This document shows, piece by piece, positions 25,205 through 34,295 of a stretch of DNA of 64,000 bases. The notes under the pieces are model-generated. The model was not told the origin of the DNA and did no database searches. It saw nothing but the letters and a program-made list of their open reading frames with translations. Source of the stretch: Trebonia sp963773105 (GTDB lineage: Bacteria; Actinomycetota; Actinomycetes; Streptosporangiales; Streptosporangiaceae); contig CAVZAA010000005.1 in NCBI GenBank assembly GCA_963773105.1, positions 310,001-374,000 of the forward strand. The letters are read 5' to 3'. A program made the translations under genes and the position numbers. Position 1 is the first letter of the stretch, and the number at the start of each line of letters is the position of its first letter.

Positions 25205-25801
25205 TCATTCATTCGGTGGTGGAACGTCTGCGCTAGCGATCGTACGCGTCGGGCCGGCCAGCCACTGGGCGACCACGACCGCGATGAACTCGTCGGTGAC
25301 CTCCTGTCGCTCGAAGAAGATCCTGGCCAGCACCGGGCCGGACAGCAGCGCGTACTCGTCGCTGCTGATCGTGGTGCCCGACGGCTTCAGCAGGTCGTTG
25401 AGCGCGGCGTTGCCGTAGTCGGTGAGCTGCGCCAGCGCCTGGGCGCTGTCGGGATCGGAGTCGGCCTGGGCGGCGACGCCGAGGACGGCGATGCGCCGGG
25501 CCCGGTCGCGCAGCCCGTCGCGCAGGCTGGCCAGCCAGGCGGCGGCGACCGCGCCCGGGTCGGCGCCCGGCTCGGGGTAGCCGCCGTCCGCTCCCTCCAG
25601 GATCAGGCCGAGCAGCAGCGCCGGGCGGGCGGGCCAGTGCCGGTACAGGGTCTGCCTGGTCACCCCGGCCCGCTCGGCCAGCAGCGAGTACGTCAGCCCG
25701 GCCGGGCCGACCTCGGACAGCAGCTCGCGGGCGGCGGCCAGGATGCGCTCGCGGGTGCGCCTGACCCGCGGGTTGGCTGCGTCCGGAGTGCGGTACGGCA
25801 T
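25205..25801 (-). CDS. TetR/AcrR family transcriptional regulator
   Basis: A 198-residue regulator with the N-terminal HTH TRERILAAARELLSEVGPAGLTYSLLAERAGVTRQTLYRHWPARPALLLGLI at residues ~16-67 and a C-terminal ligand domain. It is divergent from the oxidoreductase at 25950. The 150-bp space between them is unusually AT-rich and packed with inverted repeats, so it probably represses itself and the oxidoreductase. Its stop lies 14 bp from the OsmC start, so OsmC may be in the same transcript. Confidence 0.92.
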   Translation of the reverse strand: MPYRTPDAANPRVRRTRERILAAARELLSEVGPAGLTYSLLAERAGVTRQTLYRHWPARPALLLGLILEGADGGYPEPGADPGAVAAAWLASLRDGLRDRARRIAVLGVAAQADSDPDSAQALAQLTDYGNAALNDLLKPSGTTISSDEYALLSGPVLARIFFERQEVTDEFIAVVVAQWLAGPTRTIASADVPPPNE

Positions 25802-25809
25802 ACATCCGA

Positions 25810-25898
25810 TCGTATCGAACCGTCATACGAGATGTGTGATTCAGGTCACGACATGAATCATTCAGTTCGTGTGATTCACGGGAACATCAATCATACGA
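25810..25898. promoter_or_regulatory. Divergent promoter/operator region of TetR and oxidoreductase
   Basis: Inverted repeats include TCGTAT...ATACGA (25810-25815/25825-25830) and TGATTCA...TGAATCA (25837-25843/25854-25860). A further TGATTCA lies at 25872-25878 and an ATACGA at 25893-25898. The motif set recurs in both orientations, as expected for several TetR dimer sites. Confidence 0.65.
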
Positions 25899-25949
25899 CC
25901 TGTGTTATCCGGGCGTCTGCGGTTCACACCTCACCTCAAGGAGCAAGCA

Positions 25950-26857
25950 ATGTCCACAGCGATCACGTACTCCCGCTACGGCACCCCGGACGTCCTCACC
26001 GTCACCTCGGCCGACATCCCGCAGCCGGGGCCCGGCCAGGTCCTGATCCGGGTCCGGGCGGTCGCCGTCAACCCGATCGACCTGAAGATCCGCAGCGGCG
26101 CGATGGTCGGCATCTTCCCGATCCGGTTCCCCGGCCTGCCCGGCTGGGACGTGGCCGGCGTGGTGGAGGCGGTCGGCCCGGGCGCGGGCGCGGCGATCGG
26201 GGACGAGGTCTTCGGCGTCGCCTCGGTCGGCGGCTACAGCGAGTACGCCCTGCTCGACCACCCGGTGGCCAAGCCCGACGGCCTCTCGCTGGAGGCCGCG
26301 GCGGCGGTCATCTCGGTCGGCGAGGCGGCGTTCCGGGTGCTGAAGCACCTGGGCCTGAAGGCGGGCCAGACGCTGGTGATCCTCGGCGCGGGCGGCAGCG
26401 TCGGCACGATCGCCGTGCAGTTGGCGACGGCCAGGGGCATCACCGTCATCGGGACCGCGGCCGAGGGCGACCTCGAGCGCCTCACCGCGCTCGGCGCCAC
26501 CGCGGTCCGCTACGGCGACGGCTGGGCCGACCGCGTCCGGGCGGTGGCGCCCGGCGGAGTGGACGCGGTGTTCGACACCGCCGGGCCGGCCTGCTGGCCG
26601 ACGCCATCGCCCTGGCGGGCGACGTCGCCCGCGTCATCACGATCGCCGACGACAACTTCGCGGACCACGGCGTGCGTTTCACCGGCGCGGACCCGGCCGA
26701 CCGTGCGCCCGAGGCGCTGCCCGAGCTGGCCGCGCTGATGGCCGGGGGCCGGCTGACCGTCCCCATCTGGCGGAGCTACCCGCTGGCGGAGGCCGCGCAG
26801 GCCCACGCCGACATCGAAGCCCGCCGCAACCACGGAAAAATCGTCCTGCTGCCGTGA
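25950..26857 (+). pseudogene. NADP-dependent quinone oxidoreductase-like protein (MDR family), one-base frameshift near 26583
   Basis: The ATG at 25950 has AAGGAG 7 bp upstream. The first ~210 residues show a GroES-like domain (GPGQVLIRVRAVAVNPIDLKIRSG) and a Rossmann motif (TLVILGAGGSVGTIAVQLA). After VDAVFDTAG the frame is lost and runs to 26738 as nonsense. Restoring one G in the GCCGGGCC tract at about 26580-26586 gives AGAGLLADAIALAGDVARVITIADDN and continues to the normal family end GKIVLLP at 26857. The single-base loss in a G run suggests either a fresh mutation or a consensus error. It is divergent from, and probably controlled by, the TetR gene. Confidence 0.85.
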
Positions 26858-26885
26858 GGGAAATGGGCGCCTGACGAGTCATTCA

Positions 26886-26936
26886 GGGTCCGTTCGATAT
26901 GAAAAGATTTTAAATTCTTTTCTTCCGAACGGACCC
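26886..26936. repeat. Dispersed hairpin repeat, copy 2
   Basis: Perfect 11-bp arms (26886-26896 and 26926-26936) with the core GGTCCGTTCG / CGAACGGACC. The loop contains a second nested pair, GAAAAGA/TCTTTTC. It lies between convergent gene ends at 26857 and 26987. Confidence 0.85.
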
Positions 26937-26986
26937 GGGCGACTGTCTAAACGGCAACCGAATTCGCGCCTGCGTGGCAGGCGCTT

Positions 26987-28306
26987 TTAGCGACGACCGC
27001 GACGACCGCGGAAGGAGCTCGACGCGGCGGCCGCGCCCCGGCTGCCGGGCTGGCCGACGGTCGACACCGGGGCCGCCGCCCGGCGGACGGCGGCGGCCGC
27101 CGCCGCCCGAACCGCGGGCCGGGCCGGCGGGCCTGCGATGTCGCGCAGGACCGAGGAGCCGGGGCCGGCCATGGACGCCTGCGGGCTGACGCCCGCCTTG
27201 CGCATCAGGGTGCGGACCTCGGCCGCCTGCGCCGCGGTCTGCACGGTCACCACGGTGCCCTCCGCGCCGCCGCGGGCGGTCCGGCCCGACCGGTGGGTGT
27301 AGGCCTTGTGCTCGGCCGGCGGGTCGGCGTGCACCACCAGGTCGATCCCGTCCACGTGAATGCCGCGGGCGGCGATGTCGGTGGCGACCAGGGCGTTGAC
27401 CTCGCCGTTGGCGAACGCCGCGAGGTTCCTGGTGCGCGCGCCCTGGGTCAGGTTGCCGTGCAGCTCGGTGGCCGGCGTGCCCGCCTGGCCGAGCTGCTTG
27501 ACGAGCTTGCGCGCGCCGTGCTTGGTCCTGGTGAAGATCAGCACCCGGCCCTCGCCGCTGGCCAGGGCGGCGATGACGCCCACCCGGTCGGCCGGGGTGA
27601 CGGTGAGCAGGTGGTGGCTGATCTCCGGCGGCTTGGAGTCGGCGTCGACCGAGTGCCGGGCCGGACGGTGCAGGAAGCGGCGGGCGATGACGTCGATCGC
27701 GCCGTCGAGGGTCGCGGAGAAGAGCATCCGCTGGCCGTCGGCCGGGGTCATGTCGAGCAGCCGGCGCACGACCGGGAGGAAGCCGAGGTCGGCCATGTGG
27801 TCCGCCTCGTCGAGCACCGTGATGTCCACGTCGCCGAGGTGGCAGTGGCCCTGCTCGATCAGGTCGGCCAGCCTGCCGGGGCAGGCGACCACGATGTCGG
27901 CCCGGTTGCGCAGCGCGGCGACCTGCGGGTTCTGCGACGTCCCGCCGAAGATGGTGGCGACCTTGAGGCCCGACGCGTGCGCCAGCGGTGTGAGCACGCC
28001 GTGCACCTGGGCGGCCAGCTCGCGGGTGGGCACCAGGATCAGGCCGCGCGGGCGGCCGGCCATCGTGTGGCCGTCGGCCAGCCGGGCGACCAGCGGGAGG
28101 GAGAAGCCGAGGGTTTTGCCCGAGCCGGTCTGGGCGCGGCCGAGAATGTCCCGGCCGGCCAGCGCGTCGGGCAGCGTCGCGGCCTGGATCGGGAACGGCA
28201 CCGTGATACCGGTGCTGGCGAGCACTGCAACCAGCTGCGCGGGGACGCCGAGGCTGGCAAAGGTGGGGTTGGTAACGGTGATGTCCTCAGTGGACAGAGC
28301 TGACAA
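26987..28306 (-). CDS. DEAD-box RNA helicase
   Basis: A 439-residue helicase. The motifs run in order: Q-motif region FASLGVPAQLVAVLASTGITVPFPIQAATLP, motif I AQTGSGKT, Ia PTRELAAQ, II DEAD (VLDEADHMADLGF), III SAT, the helicase-C block RVLIFTRTKHGARKL, ATDIAARGIHV and the VI motif HRSGRTARGG. The C-terminus is low-complexity Ala/Arg (FRGRRGRR), typical of RNA-binding tails. I choose the TTG at 28306 because GGAG lies about 8 bp upstream; a GTG at 28378 would add 24 unsupported residues. DEAD helicases of this type remodel RNA in the cold, and cspA lies divergently next door. Confidence 0.9.
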   Translation of the reverse strand: MSALSTEDITVTNPTFASLGVPAQLVAVLASTGITVPFPIQAATLPDALAGRDILGRAQTGSGKTLGFSLPLVARLADGHTMAGRPRGLILVPTRELAAQVHGVLTPLAHASGLKVATIFGGTSQNPQVAALRNRADIVVACPGRLADLIEQGHCHLGDVDITVLDEADHMADLGFLPVVRRLLDMTPADGQRMLFSATLDGAIDVIARRFLHRPARHSVDADSKPPEISHHLLTVTPADRVGVIAALASGEGRVLIFTRTKHGARKLVKQLGQAGTPATELHGNLTQGARTRNLAAFANGEVNALVATDIAARGIHVDGIDLVVHADPPAEHKAYTHRSGRTARGGAEGTVVTVQTAAQAAEVRTLMRKAGVSPQASMAGPGSSVLRDIAGPPARPAVRAAAAAAVRRAAAPVSTVGQPGSRGAAAASSSFRGRRGRR

Positions 28307-28760
28307 GAGATGGTCTCCAGGAATCGGGGGTGGCCGCGTGTCGAAGGCGCCACATCCGTGGAGACCCATTTCGCTCACCGAGCGACGAGCGACCGGCGCG
28401 CCCTCATGGCGTCGCCTTTACCGCGCTTTCTGCGCAGCCTTAGTCTACCGCACGTGCAGAGGGCGGCGTCGGCCCACGCCAGGGGGCGGTTCTGCGGTCG
28501 AAAATTTATGGGGTGTTATGCCGCTTTTAGGGGTTGACACGCGGCACGGGTGATGCTCAATCGACGTGACAAGGCTGCGGCATGGTGTTAAATGAAACAG
28601 GTTGTAGTCGAAGTTCGTGCTCGTGTCACAGCGCCTGCGAATTCTGACCGCGGGCGCCGTGGGTCCCTAAGACCCAAGCCTTCCAACGGCAAGCGGTCAC
28701 AGCAGCCCGGGGATTCACGCCCGTGAAACCCCGATGATCGTCTCAGCATGGAGGAACGCA
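28307..28760. promoter_or_regulatory. Intergenic region with cspA promoter and long 5' leader
   Basis: No gene is seen in these ~450 bp. A consensus TTGACA -35 box sits at 28534-28539, with a weak -10 about 17 bp later (TCAATC, 28557-28562). If used, the cspA mRNA has a leader of about 190 nt, similar in scale to the cold-responsive leaders of other cspA genes. The minus-strand side should hold the helicase promoter. Fold-level evidence for a thermosensor was not derived. Confidence 0.5.
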
Positions 28761-28964
28761 GTGGCTCAGGGAACAGTGAAGTGGTTCAACGCAGACAAGG
28801 GCTTTGGTTTCATCGCCCCCGACGATGGCACGCCGGACGTCTTCGTTCACCACTCCGCGATCGAGGCTGACGGGTACCGCAGCCTCTCGGACAACCAGCG
28901 GGTGGAGTACACCCCCGTGCGTGGCGCCAAGGGCCCGCAGGCGGAGCAGGTCCGCCCGCTGTAG
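28761..28964 (+). CDS. cspA: Cold-shock protein CspA family
   Basis: A 67-residue single cold-shock domain from a GTG start at 28761 with GGAGG seven bases upstream. It has RNP1-like KGFGFIAPD and RNP2-like VFVHHSAI motifs with the aromatic residues that stack on single-stranded nucleic acid. It acts as an RNA chaperone in the cytoplasm. Length and ending (GPQAEQVRPL) are normal for actinobacterial CspA. It lies between the helicase and a fatty-acid desaturase. Confidence 0.97.
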   Translation: MAQGTVKWFNADKGFGFIAPDDGTPDVFVHHSAIEADGYRSLSDNQRVEYTPVRGAKGPQAEQVRPL

Positions 28965-28993
28965 TGATTGACGCCGAATAGGCGAAGCCGCGG

Positions 28994-29034
28994 CCCGGTT
29001 GGCAGGAGCAAACTCCCTGCCGACCGGGTCGCAG
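28994..29034 (+). terminator. Probable cspA terminator
   Basis: An imperfect stem, CCCGGTTGGCAGG against CCTGCCGACCGGG with a one-base bulge, lies 30 bp after the cspA stop and is followed by a short T-containing tract. Confidence 0.55.
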
Positions 29035-29119
29035 TGTTTCCGGGGTACGTTGAAGACAGGCCATCGTCGGGACCGACTGCGATCAGGCTGACCGCGCATG
29101 CCGACCCCGAGGAGCGCCG

Positions 29120-30226
29120 ATGGCGTACATCCCCCGTGCTTTGCCGCCTGAAGTCGCCCGCCGTTCCCCCGCCGACGGCCCCCGTGGCAGCGAGTACGCG
29201 GCGCTGTCGCGCGATATCCGGCGGGCGGGCCTGCTGGATCGGCGGGTGCGGTACTACTGCTGGAAGATCGGCCTCACCGCGCTGGCGCTGGTGGCAGGCT
29301 GGACCGCGTTCGCCGTCATCGGCGACTCCTGGTGGCAGCTGGGCGTGGCCGTGTTCCTGGCGCTGGTCTTCGGCCAGCTGGGCTTCCTCGGCCATGACGC
29401 CGGGCACCATCAGGTCTTCCACGGGCGGCGCGCCAACTATGTGCTCGGCGTGCTGTGCGGGAACCTCGCCATCGGGCTCAGCTACGGCTGGTGGACGACC
29501 AAGCACAACCGGCACCACGCCCACCCGAACACCGAGGACGCCGACCCCGACATCATGCTCAGCGTGCTGGCGTTCTCGGGCGGCCGGGCGCGGGGCAGCC
29601 GCGGCGTCCAGCGGCTGGTCTTCCGCTATCAGGCCTACCTGCTGGCCCCGATGCTGCTGCTGGAGGGGGTCGGCCTGCACGCGTCGAGCCTGCGGATGAT
29701 GACCCGGCGGGCCTGCAGGAACCGCGGCTGGGAGGCGGCGCTGCTTGGCGCTCACGTCGTCAGCTATTTCGCCCTCGTTTTCGTCGTGCTGCCGCCGGTC
29801 AAGGCCGTGGTCTTCATCGTCGTGCAGCAGGGCCTGTTCGGCTTCTACCTGGGGTGCTCGTTCGCCCCCAACCACAAGGGGATGCCGGTGCTGGCCGCCA
29901 ACGACAAGACCGACTTCCTGCGCCGCCAGGTGCTCACCTCGCGCAACGTCAACGGCGGCTGGCTCACCGATTTCGCCCTCGGCGGCCTCAATTACCAGAT
30001 CGAGCACCATCTCTTCCCCTCCATGCCGCGCCCCAGCCTGCGCCGCTCGCAGGCGCTCGTCATCGCGTTCTGCGCCGAGCGCGACGTCCCCTACTGCCAG
30101 ACCACCCTGCTGGAGTCGTACTCCCAGGCGCTCCGCTACCTCAACGCCACCGGCAAGCTCGCGGCCGGGCCCCCGGCCGAACGGGGGCCCGTCACCGCCG
30201 TCACCCCCGCGCTCAGCCCGCCCTGA
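29120..30226 (+). CDS. Membrane fatty-acid desaturase
   Basis: A 368-residue membrane desaturase with the three histidine boxes HDAGHH, HNRHHAHP (of the HxxHH type) and QIEHHLF. These bind the di-iron site of acyl-lipid/acyl-CoA desaturases, here with the Q-x-x-H-H third box of the front-end/linoleoyl-type group. Four or more hydrophobic segments (residues ~45-90, 195-240) anchor it in the membrane. The ATG at 29120 follows a GAGGAG site. It inserts a double bond into fatty acids, raising membrane fluidity. Next to cspA and a DEAD helicase, a role in cold adaptation is likely. Confidence 0.9.
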   Translation: MAYIPRALPPEVARRSPADGPRGSEYAALSRDIRRAGLLDRRVRYYCWKIGLTALALVAGWTAFAVIGDSWWQLGVAVFLALVFGQLGFLGHDAGHHQVFHGRRANYVLGVLCGNLAIGLSYGWWTTKHNRHHAHPNTEDADPDIMLSVLAFSGGRARGSRGVQRLVFRYQAYLLAPMLLLEGVGLHASSLRMMTRRACRNRGWEAALLGAHVVSYFALVFVVLPPVKAVVFIVVQQGLFGFYLGCSFAPNHKGMPVLAANDKTDFLRRQVLTSRNVNGGWLTDFALGGLNYQIEHHLFPSMPRPSLRRSQALVIAFCAERDVPYCQTTLLESYSQALRYLNATGKLAAGPPAERGPVTAVTPALSPP

Positions 30227-30283
30227 GTGGCACCGGCCGCCGCGTCGGGAATGCTGTGGGGAGGTCCGGCATTGTGGTCTGAG

Positions 30284-31303
30284 ATGAATGCGAACGAGGG
30301 AACGCTCCCGCTGGCCGTACTGGATTTTGTCGGGATCGAGTACGGTGAGGCGGCGTCGGAGGCACTGGTCGGCGCGGTGGGCATCGCGCAGGCGATCGAG
30401 GCGGCCGGCTACCGCCGTTACTGGGTGTCCGAGCACCACAACATGCGCAGCCTCGCGTGCAGCGCCCCCGAGCTGCTGACCGCCTACGTCGGCGCGCAGA
30501 CGTCGCGGATCCGGGTCGGCGCGGCCGGGATCATGCTGCCCAACCACGCGGCGCTCAAGGTCGCGGAGACGTTCAGGACCCTGGTCGCGATGTACCCGGG
30601 CCGGGTCGACCTGGCGCTCGGCCGCGCGCCGGGGACCGACCCGCTGACCGCGCACGTGCTCCGCCGCGGGCTGCGCAGCGATCCCGGGGCGGAGTTCCCC
30701 GGGCAGGTGGCCGAGCTGCTCGCGTTCTTGGGCGACGGGTTCCCCGAGGGCCACGCCTACGCGCCGCTGGTCGCGGCGCCCGTGGTCGAGGAACGGCCGG
30801 AGCTGTTCGTACTCGGATCAAGCGGCTACGGTACGCGCTTCGCCGCCGTCAACGGCATGAGCGCCGTGTTCGCCCATCACATGAGCCCGGAGCTGGCGTT
30901 CCAGGCACTGCTCGAGTACCGTCGCGACTTCACGCCAGGCTGGGAGGGCGCCCAGCCGTATTCGGCCATGTCGGTGTTGACCTTCGCCAGCCACGACCAC
31001 GAGGCCGTGCTCGAATTCGAGGCGGGGTGGACGCTGACCATGCAGAACCTCCGCCGCGGCATCCGGGAGCCGCTGCGCCCGGAAGCGGTGCGCGAGTTCG
31101 CCCAGTCGGCCGAGTTCAGGGACGGCCGCCACGACGACGGCCGGATGGTGACCGGCGAGCCCAAGGTGGTGGCCGAGCGACTGCTGGAGATGAAGGAACG
31201 GGCCCAGGTCGACGAGATCGTCGTGGTCACCCCGAGCCTCGACCGTGATCGCCGGCGTGACAGCTACGTGGCGGTCGCCGACGCCTGGCACAGCGCGGCC
31301 TGA
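30284..31303 (+). CDS. LLM-class (luciferase-like) flavin-dependent oxidoreductase
   Basis: A 339-residue F420/FMN-dependent luciferase-like protein. Visible features: LAVLDFVGIEYGEAASEAL at the N-terminus, GYRRYWVSEHHNM, and RIRVGAAGIMLPNHAALKVAETFRTLVAMYPGRVDLALGRAPG, the conserved MsnO8-type segment. The family oxidises diverse small molecules; no substrate can be named. The ATG at 30284 lies 57 bp after the desaturase stop, so a shared transcript is possible. Confidence 0.9.
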   Translation: MNANEGTLPLAVLDFVGIEYGEAASEALVGAVGIAQAIEAAGYRRYWVSEHHNMRSLACSAPELLTAYVGAQTSRIRVGAAGIMLPNHAALKVAETFRTLVAMYPGRVDLALGRAPGTDPLTAHVLRRGLRSDPGAEFPGQVAELLAFLGDGFPEGHAYAPLVAAPVVEERPELFVLGSSGYGTRFAAVNGMSAVFAHHMSPELAFQALLEYRRDFTPGWEGAQPYSAMSVLTFASHDHEAVLEFEAGWTLTMQNLRRGIREPLRPEAVREFAQSAEFRDGRHDDGRMVTGEPKVVAERLLEMKERAQVDEIVVVTPSLDRDRRRDSYVAVADAWHSAA

Positions 31304-31343
31304 GTATCGCAGCGGCCCGGATCGCGGCCGGGTTCCGTACCGG

Positions 31344-32360
31344 TTACTGCGGCACGGCGCTGAGCCGACGGCCGTGCTGAAGCACCGAGATCATCGCTAG
31401 CGTCGACTCCGCGCCCTGGTTGCGGTTGCGGCTGTTGCTGGCCAGCCCGTCGCAGCCGCCGCCGGTCCGCTCGTCCAGCATCGGAACCTTGGCGTCGTTG
31501 TCGCCGAAGAACCACGCTACGCACATCGCGACCCCGTCCAGCCAGCCCGCGTCGCCGGTCACCGCGTTGGCGCGCGTGCACGCGTCGGCCAGCGCGGCAA
31601 CCTCGATCGGCCGCTGTTCGAAACCCGGGCGCTGTTCGCCGGGGCCCCAACCGCCGACCGGAACCACCGACAGGTGCCCGTCGCGCGTCTCGCCGGCAAC
31701 GAGCCACTCGAGCATCCGCAGACCACCACGGAGCACTGGTGCACGGTTCAGCTTGTCGCCGATCACGATGACCGCCTCCGCCAGCGCCGCGTTCGCATAG
31801 CTCAGCCTGGGCGTCGGCCAGGGCCAGGCGGCGTCCTCGGGCGGCTCGCCGATGACCGCGACGGCGTCCTCGAGCAGGCTGAGCGCGGCGGGATGACCGG
31901 GCAGCACGGCCAGCACCTCGGCCGCGCCGAGAACCGCGAACGCCATCGGGTGCGGCAACGGCGAGCGGACCCGCGCGCCGGAGTCGAACAAGGCGAGCGC
32001 CTCGCCTCTAATCCCCACGGTCGGACCCCGGGCGGCGGCGGTGCCTAGACCCCACAGGGCCCGGCCCCAGCAGTCGTTGGTGCTCGGCTGGTCGCGCCAG
32101 CGCCGATCGTAACCCAGCCGGCTGCGGTACCTGCCGTCGGGCGCCTGCGCCAGCGTGAGGAAGTACAGATAGCGCCGCGCGAGCGTGATGAGCTCATCGC
32201 GCGGCGACGGCTCGCGGCATAGCACCAGCAGACCGCGGGCGACGTCATCGACGCAGTAGCCGTACTCAACCCGCGGCACGACGCCCTCGGCCTGCTCAAG
32301 CAGGCCGACGCGATCGGTAAGCCTGAGCAGGTGCCGGAACGGCGGAGTCATCCCGTTCAT
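31344..32360 (-). CDS. Uncharacterised protein with six-hairpin glycosidase-like fold features
   Basis: A 338-residue protein without a signal peptide. It shows repeated aromatic-rich helical segments (YCVDDVARGLLVLCREP, TNDCWGRALWGLGTAAARG, PTPRLSYANAALAEAVIVIG) and ends with GGCDGLASNSRNRNQGAESTLAMISVL. That last motif occurs in helical-barrel proteins linked to carbohydrate metabolism and sometimes fused to glycosyltransferases. An (alpha/alpha) barrel acting on a sugar or phosphorylated sugar is a guess from these repeats. No clear operon partner is present: the desaturase/monooxygenase pair converges on it. Confidence 0.6.
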   Translation of the reverse strand: MNGMTPPFRHLLRLTDRVGLLEQAEGVVPRVEYGYCVDDVARGLLVLCREPSPRDELITLARRYLYFLTLAQAPDGRYRSRLGYDRRWRDQPSTNDCWGRALWGLGTAAARGPTVGIRGEALALFDSGARVRSPLPHPMAFAVLGAAEVLAVLPGHPAALSLLEDAVAVIGEPPEDAAWPWPTPRLSYANAALAEAVIVIGDKLNRAPVLRGGLRMLEWLVAGETRDGHLSVVPVGGWGPGEQRPGFEQRPIEVAALADACTRANAVTGDAGWLDGVAMCVAWFFGDNDAKVPMLDERTGGGCDGLASNSRNRNQGAESTLAMISVLQHGRRLSAVPQ

Positions 32361-32473
32361 GCGATCTTGAAGCCGAGCACGTCGGCGGTCCCAATCCTCG
32401 GCGCCAGGCGCGCCGGACTACCAGGGCCGCAGACGTCGCGGGCTTGACCGCCAGCGTTCGAAGTGCCCCGGCC

Positions 32474-32522
32474 CTGTCCCCATCATCACACATCAACGGT
32501 GGTCAGTTGACGATGGGGACAG
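32474..32522 (-). terminator. Hairpin downstream of the SDR gene
   Basis: Perfect 11-bp arms CTGTCCCCATC (32474-32484) and GATGGGGACAG (32512-32522) with a nested TCAAC/GTTGA pair, starting 20 bp beyond the SDR stop on the minus strand. Confidence 0.6.
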
Positions 32523-32542
32523 AGCCGATCACCCTGGGTCGC

Positions 32543-33271
32543 TCAGGAAGCGGCGGGCACCGCCGCGGTCATCGCCACGCACTGGCGCTCGAATTCCTTC
32601 ACCACTCCGCCCCGCCAGCCGTCGGCCAGGGCCGCGGACATCGGGTCGGGGAAGATGTCCTCCTCTTCCTGCTCCACTCCGTCGAAGATGGCCCGGGCCG
32701 CCGACTCCGCTGAGGGCTTCGGTATCTGCAGGCCGCGGGACATCTCCGTGTCGACCGGGCCGGTCAGCACGGCGTGCACGCTGACGCCGCGTCCGGCCAG
32801 CAGGGCCCGCAGCGATTGGGTCAGGGAGAACGCGGCCGCCTTGGAGATCGAGTAGCCCGGGATGACAGGGAGCGGGGCGAGGGCATTCAGCGACAGGTTG
32901 TTGACGATGGCCCCGCCGGACTGGGTGAGCTGCGGCAGGAATGCCTGGGTCACCTCATAGGGGCCGAAGAGGTTGACCGCCAGCTGGCGGTCGATCAGCG
33001 ATCGGTCGCTCAGGTCGTCGTAGAGCGCGATGCCCGCGTTGTTGACAAGGACGTCGAGCGACTCGACTTGCCTGGTCGCCGCCGCGATGTCGGCCGCGCT
33101 GGTCACGTCCAGCGTCAGCGGGGTGACGCGCGGGTCTGAGTGGGCCCACGGCTCGCGGGTGCCCGCGTACACCCGTCGCGCGCCCCGGCGGAGGGCCTCA
33201 TCGACCAGCGCGCGGCCGATGCCGCGGTTGCTTCCGGTGATGAGGACCGCGCTGTTGGCAATTGACGTCAT
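32543..33271 (-). CDS. Short-chain dehydrogenase/reductase
   Basis: A 242-residue classical SDR. It shows the nucleotide motif LITGSNRGIGRALV, the NAG motif VLVNNAGIALYDD, catalytic Ser (NNLSLNA region) and the YSISK Tyr-x-x-x-Lys pair. The start at 33271 has AAGGAG upstream. It lies 50 bp after another SDR gene on the same strand, so they form an operon. Substrate unknown; a divergent ECF sigma factor nearby may control the pair. Confidence 0.9.
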   Translation of the reverse strand: MTSIANSAVLITGSNRGIGRALVDEALRRGARRVYAGTREPWAHSDPRVTPLTLDVTSAADIAAATRQVESLDVLVNNAGIALYDDLSDRSLIDRQLAVNLFGPYEVTQAFLPQLTQSGGAIVNNLSLNALAPLPVIPGYSISKAAAFSLTQSLRALLAGRGVSVHAVLTGPVDTEMSRGLQIPKPSAESAARAIFDGVEQEEEDIFPDPMSAALADGWRGGVVKEFERQCVAMTAAVPAAS

Positions 33272-33321
33272 GATGATCTCCTTGTTCTAGCGTTCTCGGA
33301 TCGTGACTGCTCGGGTCGGCG

Positions 33322-34074
33322 TCATGTCAGCGGGGTGAGACCCGCCGCCGTGAGCAGGTAGGCGTCCCGGTCGTTGCCGGGGCCGACGGCCAGCTCGAGT
33401 ACGGACTGGCCGACCTGCTCGGTGGTGAGGGCCGGGCCGGTCTTTTCCAGGTAGGCGGCGACGTCCTCGCCGTCCCTGGCCGCGTACGCGGCCACGGCGG
33501 CCGAGCCGAGGTCGGTGGCCGGCGTCAGCTTCGGCAGTAGCGAGATGAACCTGACGCCGAGGTCTTCCCGCCTGGACTCGTCGGCCGCGTAGCGGGTGAG
33601 GAACCTGATGGCGGCCTTGGCGCCCGCGTAGCCGCCGCTGAGCGGCGAGCCGTTCACGGCGGCGCCGCTTGACAGGGCGATGACCACGCTCCCCGGCTGG
33701 AGCGGGAGCAGCAGGGCCTCGCGGGTCCAGTTGAACGCCTGCTGGACGTCCACCTCCCAGTTACGGCTGAACGTCTGCCAGGTATGCCGCTGCAGCGGTC
33801 GCGGCAGCGGGCTCGCCCCGGCGTTGAGGACCAGCACCTTCGGCCGCCACTGGTCGACGAGCTGGCCGGCGCTGACCGGGTCGGCCGCGTCGGCGACCAC
33901 CGGGATGAAGTCCTCGCCAAGCTCAGCGCGCACCTCCTCTAGCCTCATTCGGTCGCGGGACACCCCGACGACCTGCGCCCCCGCCTTGGCCAAGGTGGTG
34001 GCGATGGCCCGGCCGAAGCCCCGGCTGGCGCCGGTCACGACGGCGGTGGCACCAGAAATCTCCTGTGCTGTCAT
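33322..34074 (-). CDS. Short-chain dehydrogenase/reductase (oxidoreductase)
   Basis: A 250-residue SDR with TAVVTGASRGFGRAIATTLA at residues ~10-29, VLVLNAGASPLPR in place of the canonical NNAG, and GGYAGAKAAIRFLTRYAADE where the catalytic YxxxK is normally found (here Y-A-G-A-K). The second half contains no obvious truncation. The variant NAG motif sets it apart from its neighbour. It is the first gene of a two-SDR operon and divergent from the sigma factor. Confidence 0.88.
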   Translation of the reverse strand: MTAQEISGATAVVTGASRGFGRAIATTLAKAGAQVVGVSRDRMRLEEVRAELGEDFIPVVADAADPVSAGQLVDQWRPKVLVLNAGASPLPRPLQRHTWQTFSRNWEVDVQQAFNWTREALLLPLQPGSVVIALSSGAAVNGSPLSGGYAGAKAAIRFLTRYAADESRREDLGVRFISLLPKLTPATDLGSAAVAAYAARDGEDVAAYLEKTGPALTTEQVGQSVLELAVGPGNDRDAYLLTAAGLTPLT

Positions 34075-34295
34075 TGGCTGCTCCCTCGGTTCCCGCGCTG
34101 GTTGTCGCGCTGCGTCGGGCGCGTACGGCCCGATCTACAGCTACTGATCCGCGGGCCCGGCGAAACTCACCGCTGCCGTCGCCGCGACCGGGTGCGCGCG
34201 GCCGACCGACGAGTTTCGGGCCGCGGCGGGGTCTATACCGGTGACGGGCGCGCGCGGACCGGCGCGCGTCCGGGCGAGAGCACCGGGGAGCGGCA

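Noticed and set aside
28847..30754. Minus-strand open frame of 635 codons across cspA and the desaturase
   Set aside because: It runs antisense through two well-supported genes and an intergenic gap; composition-driven, no domain or start signal.
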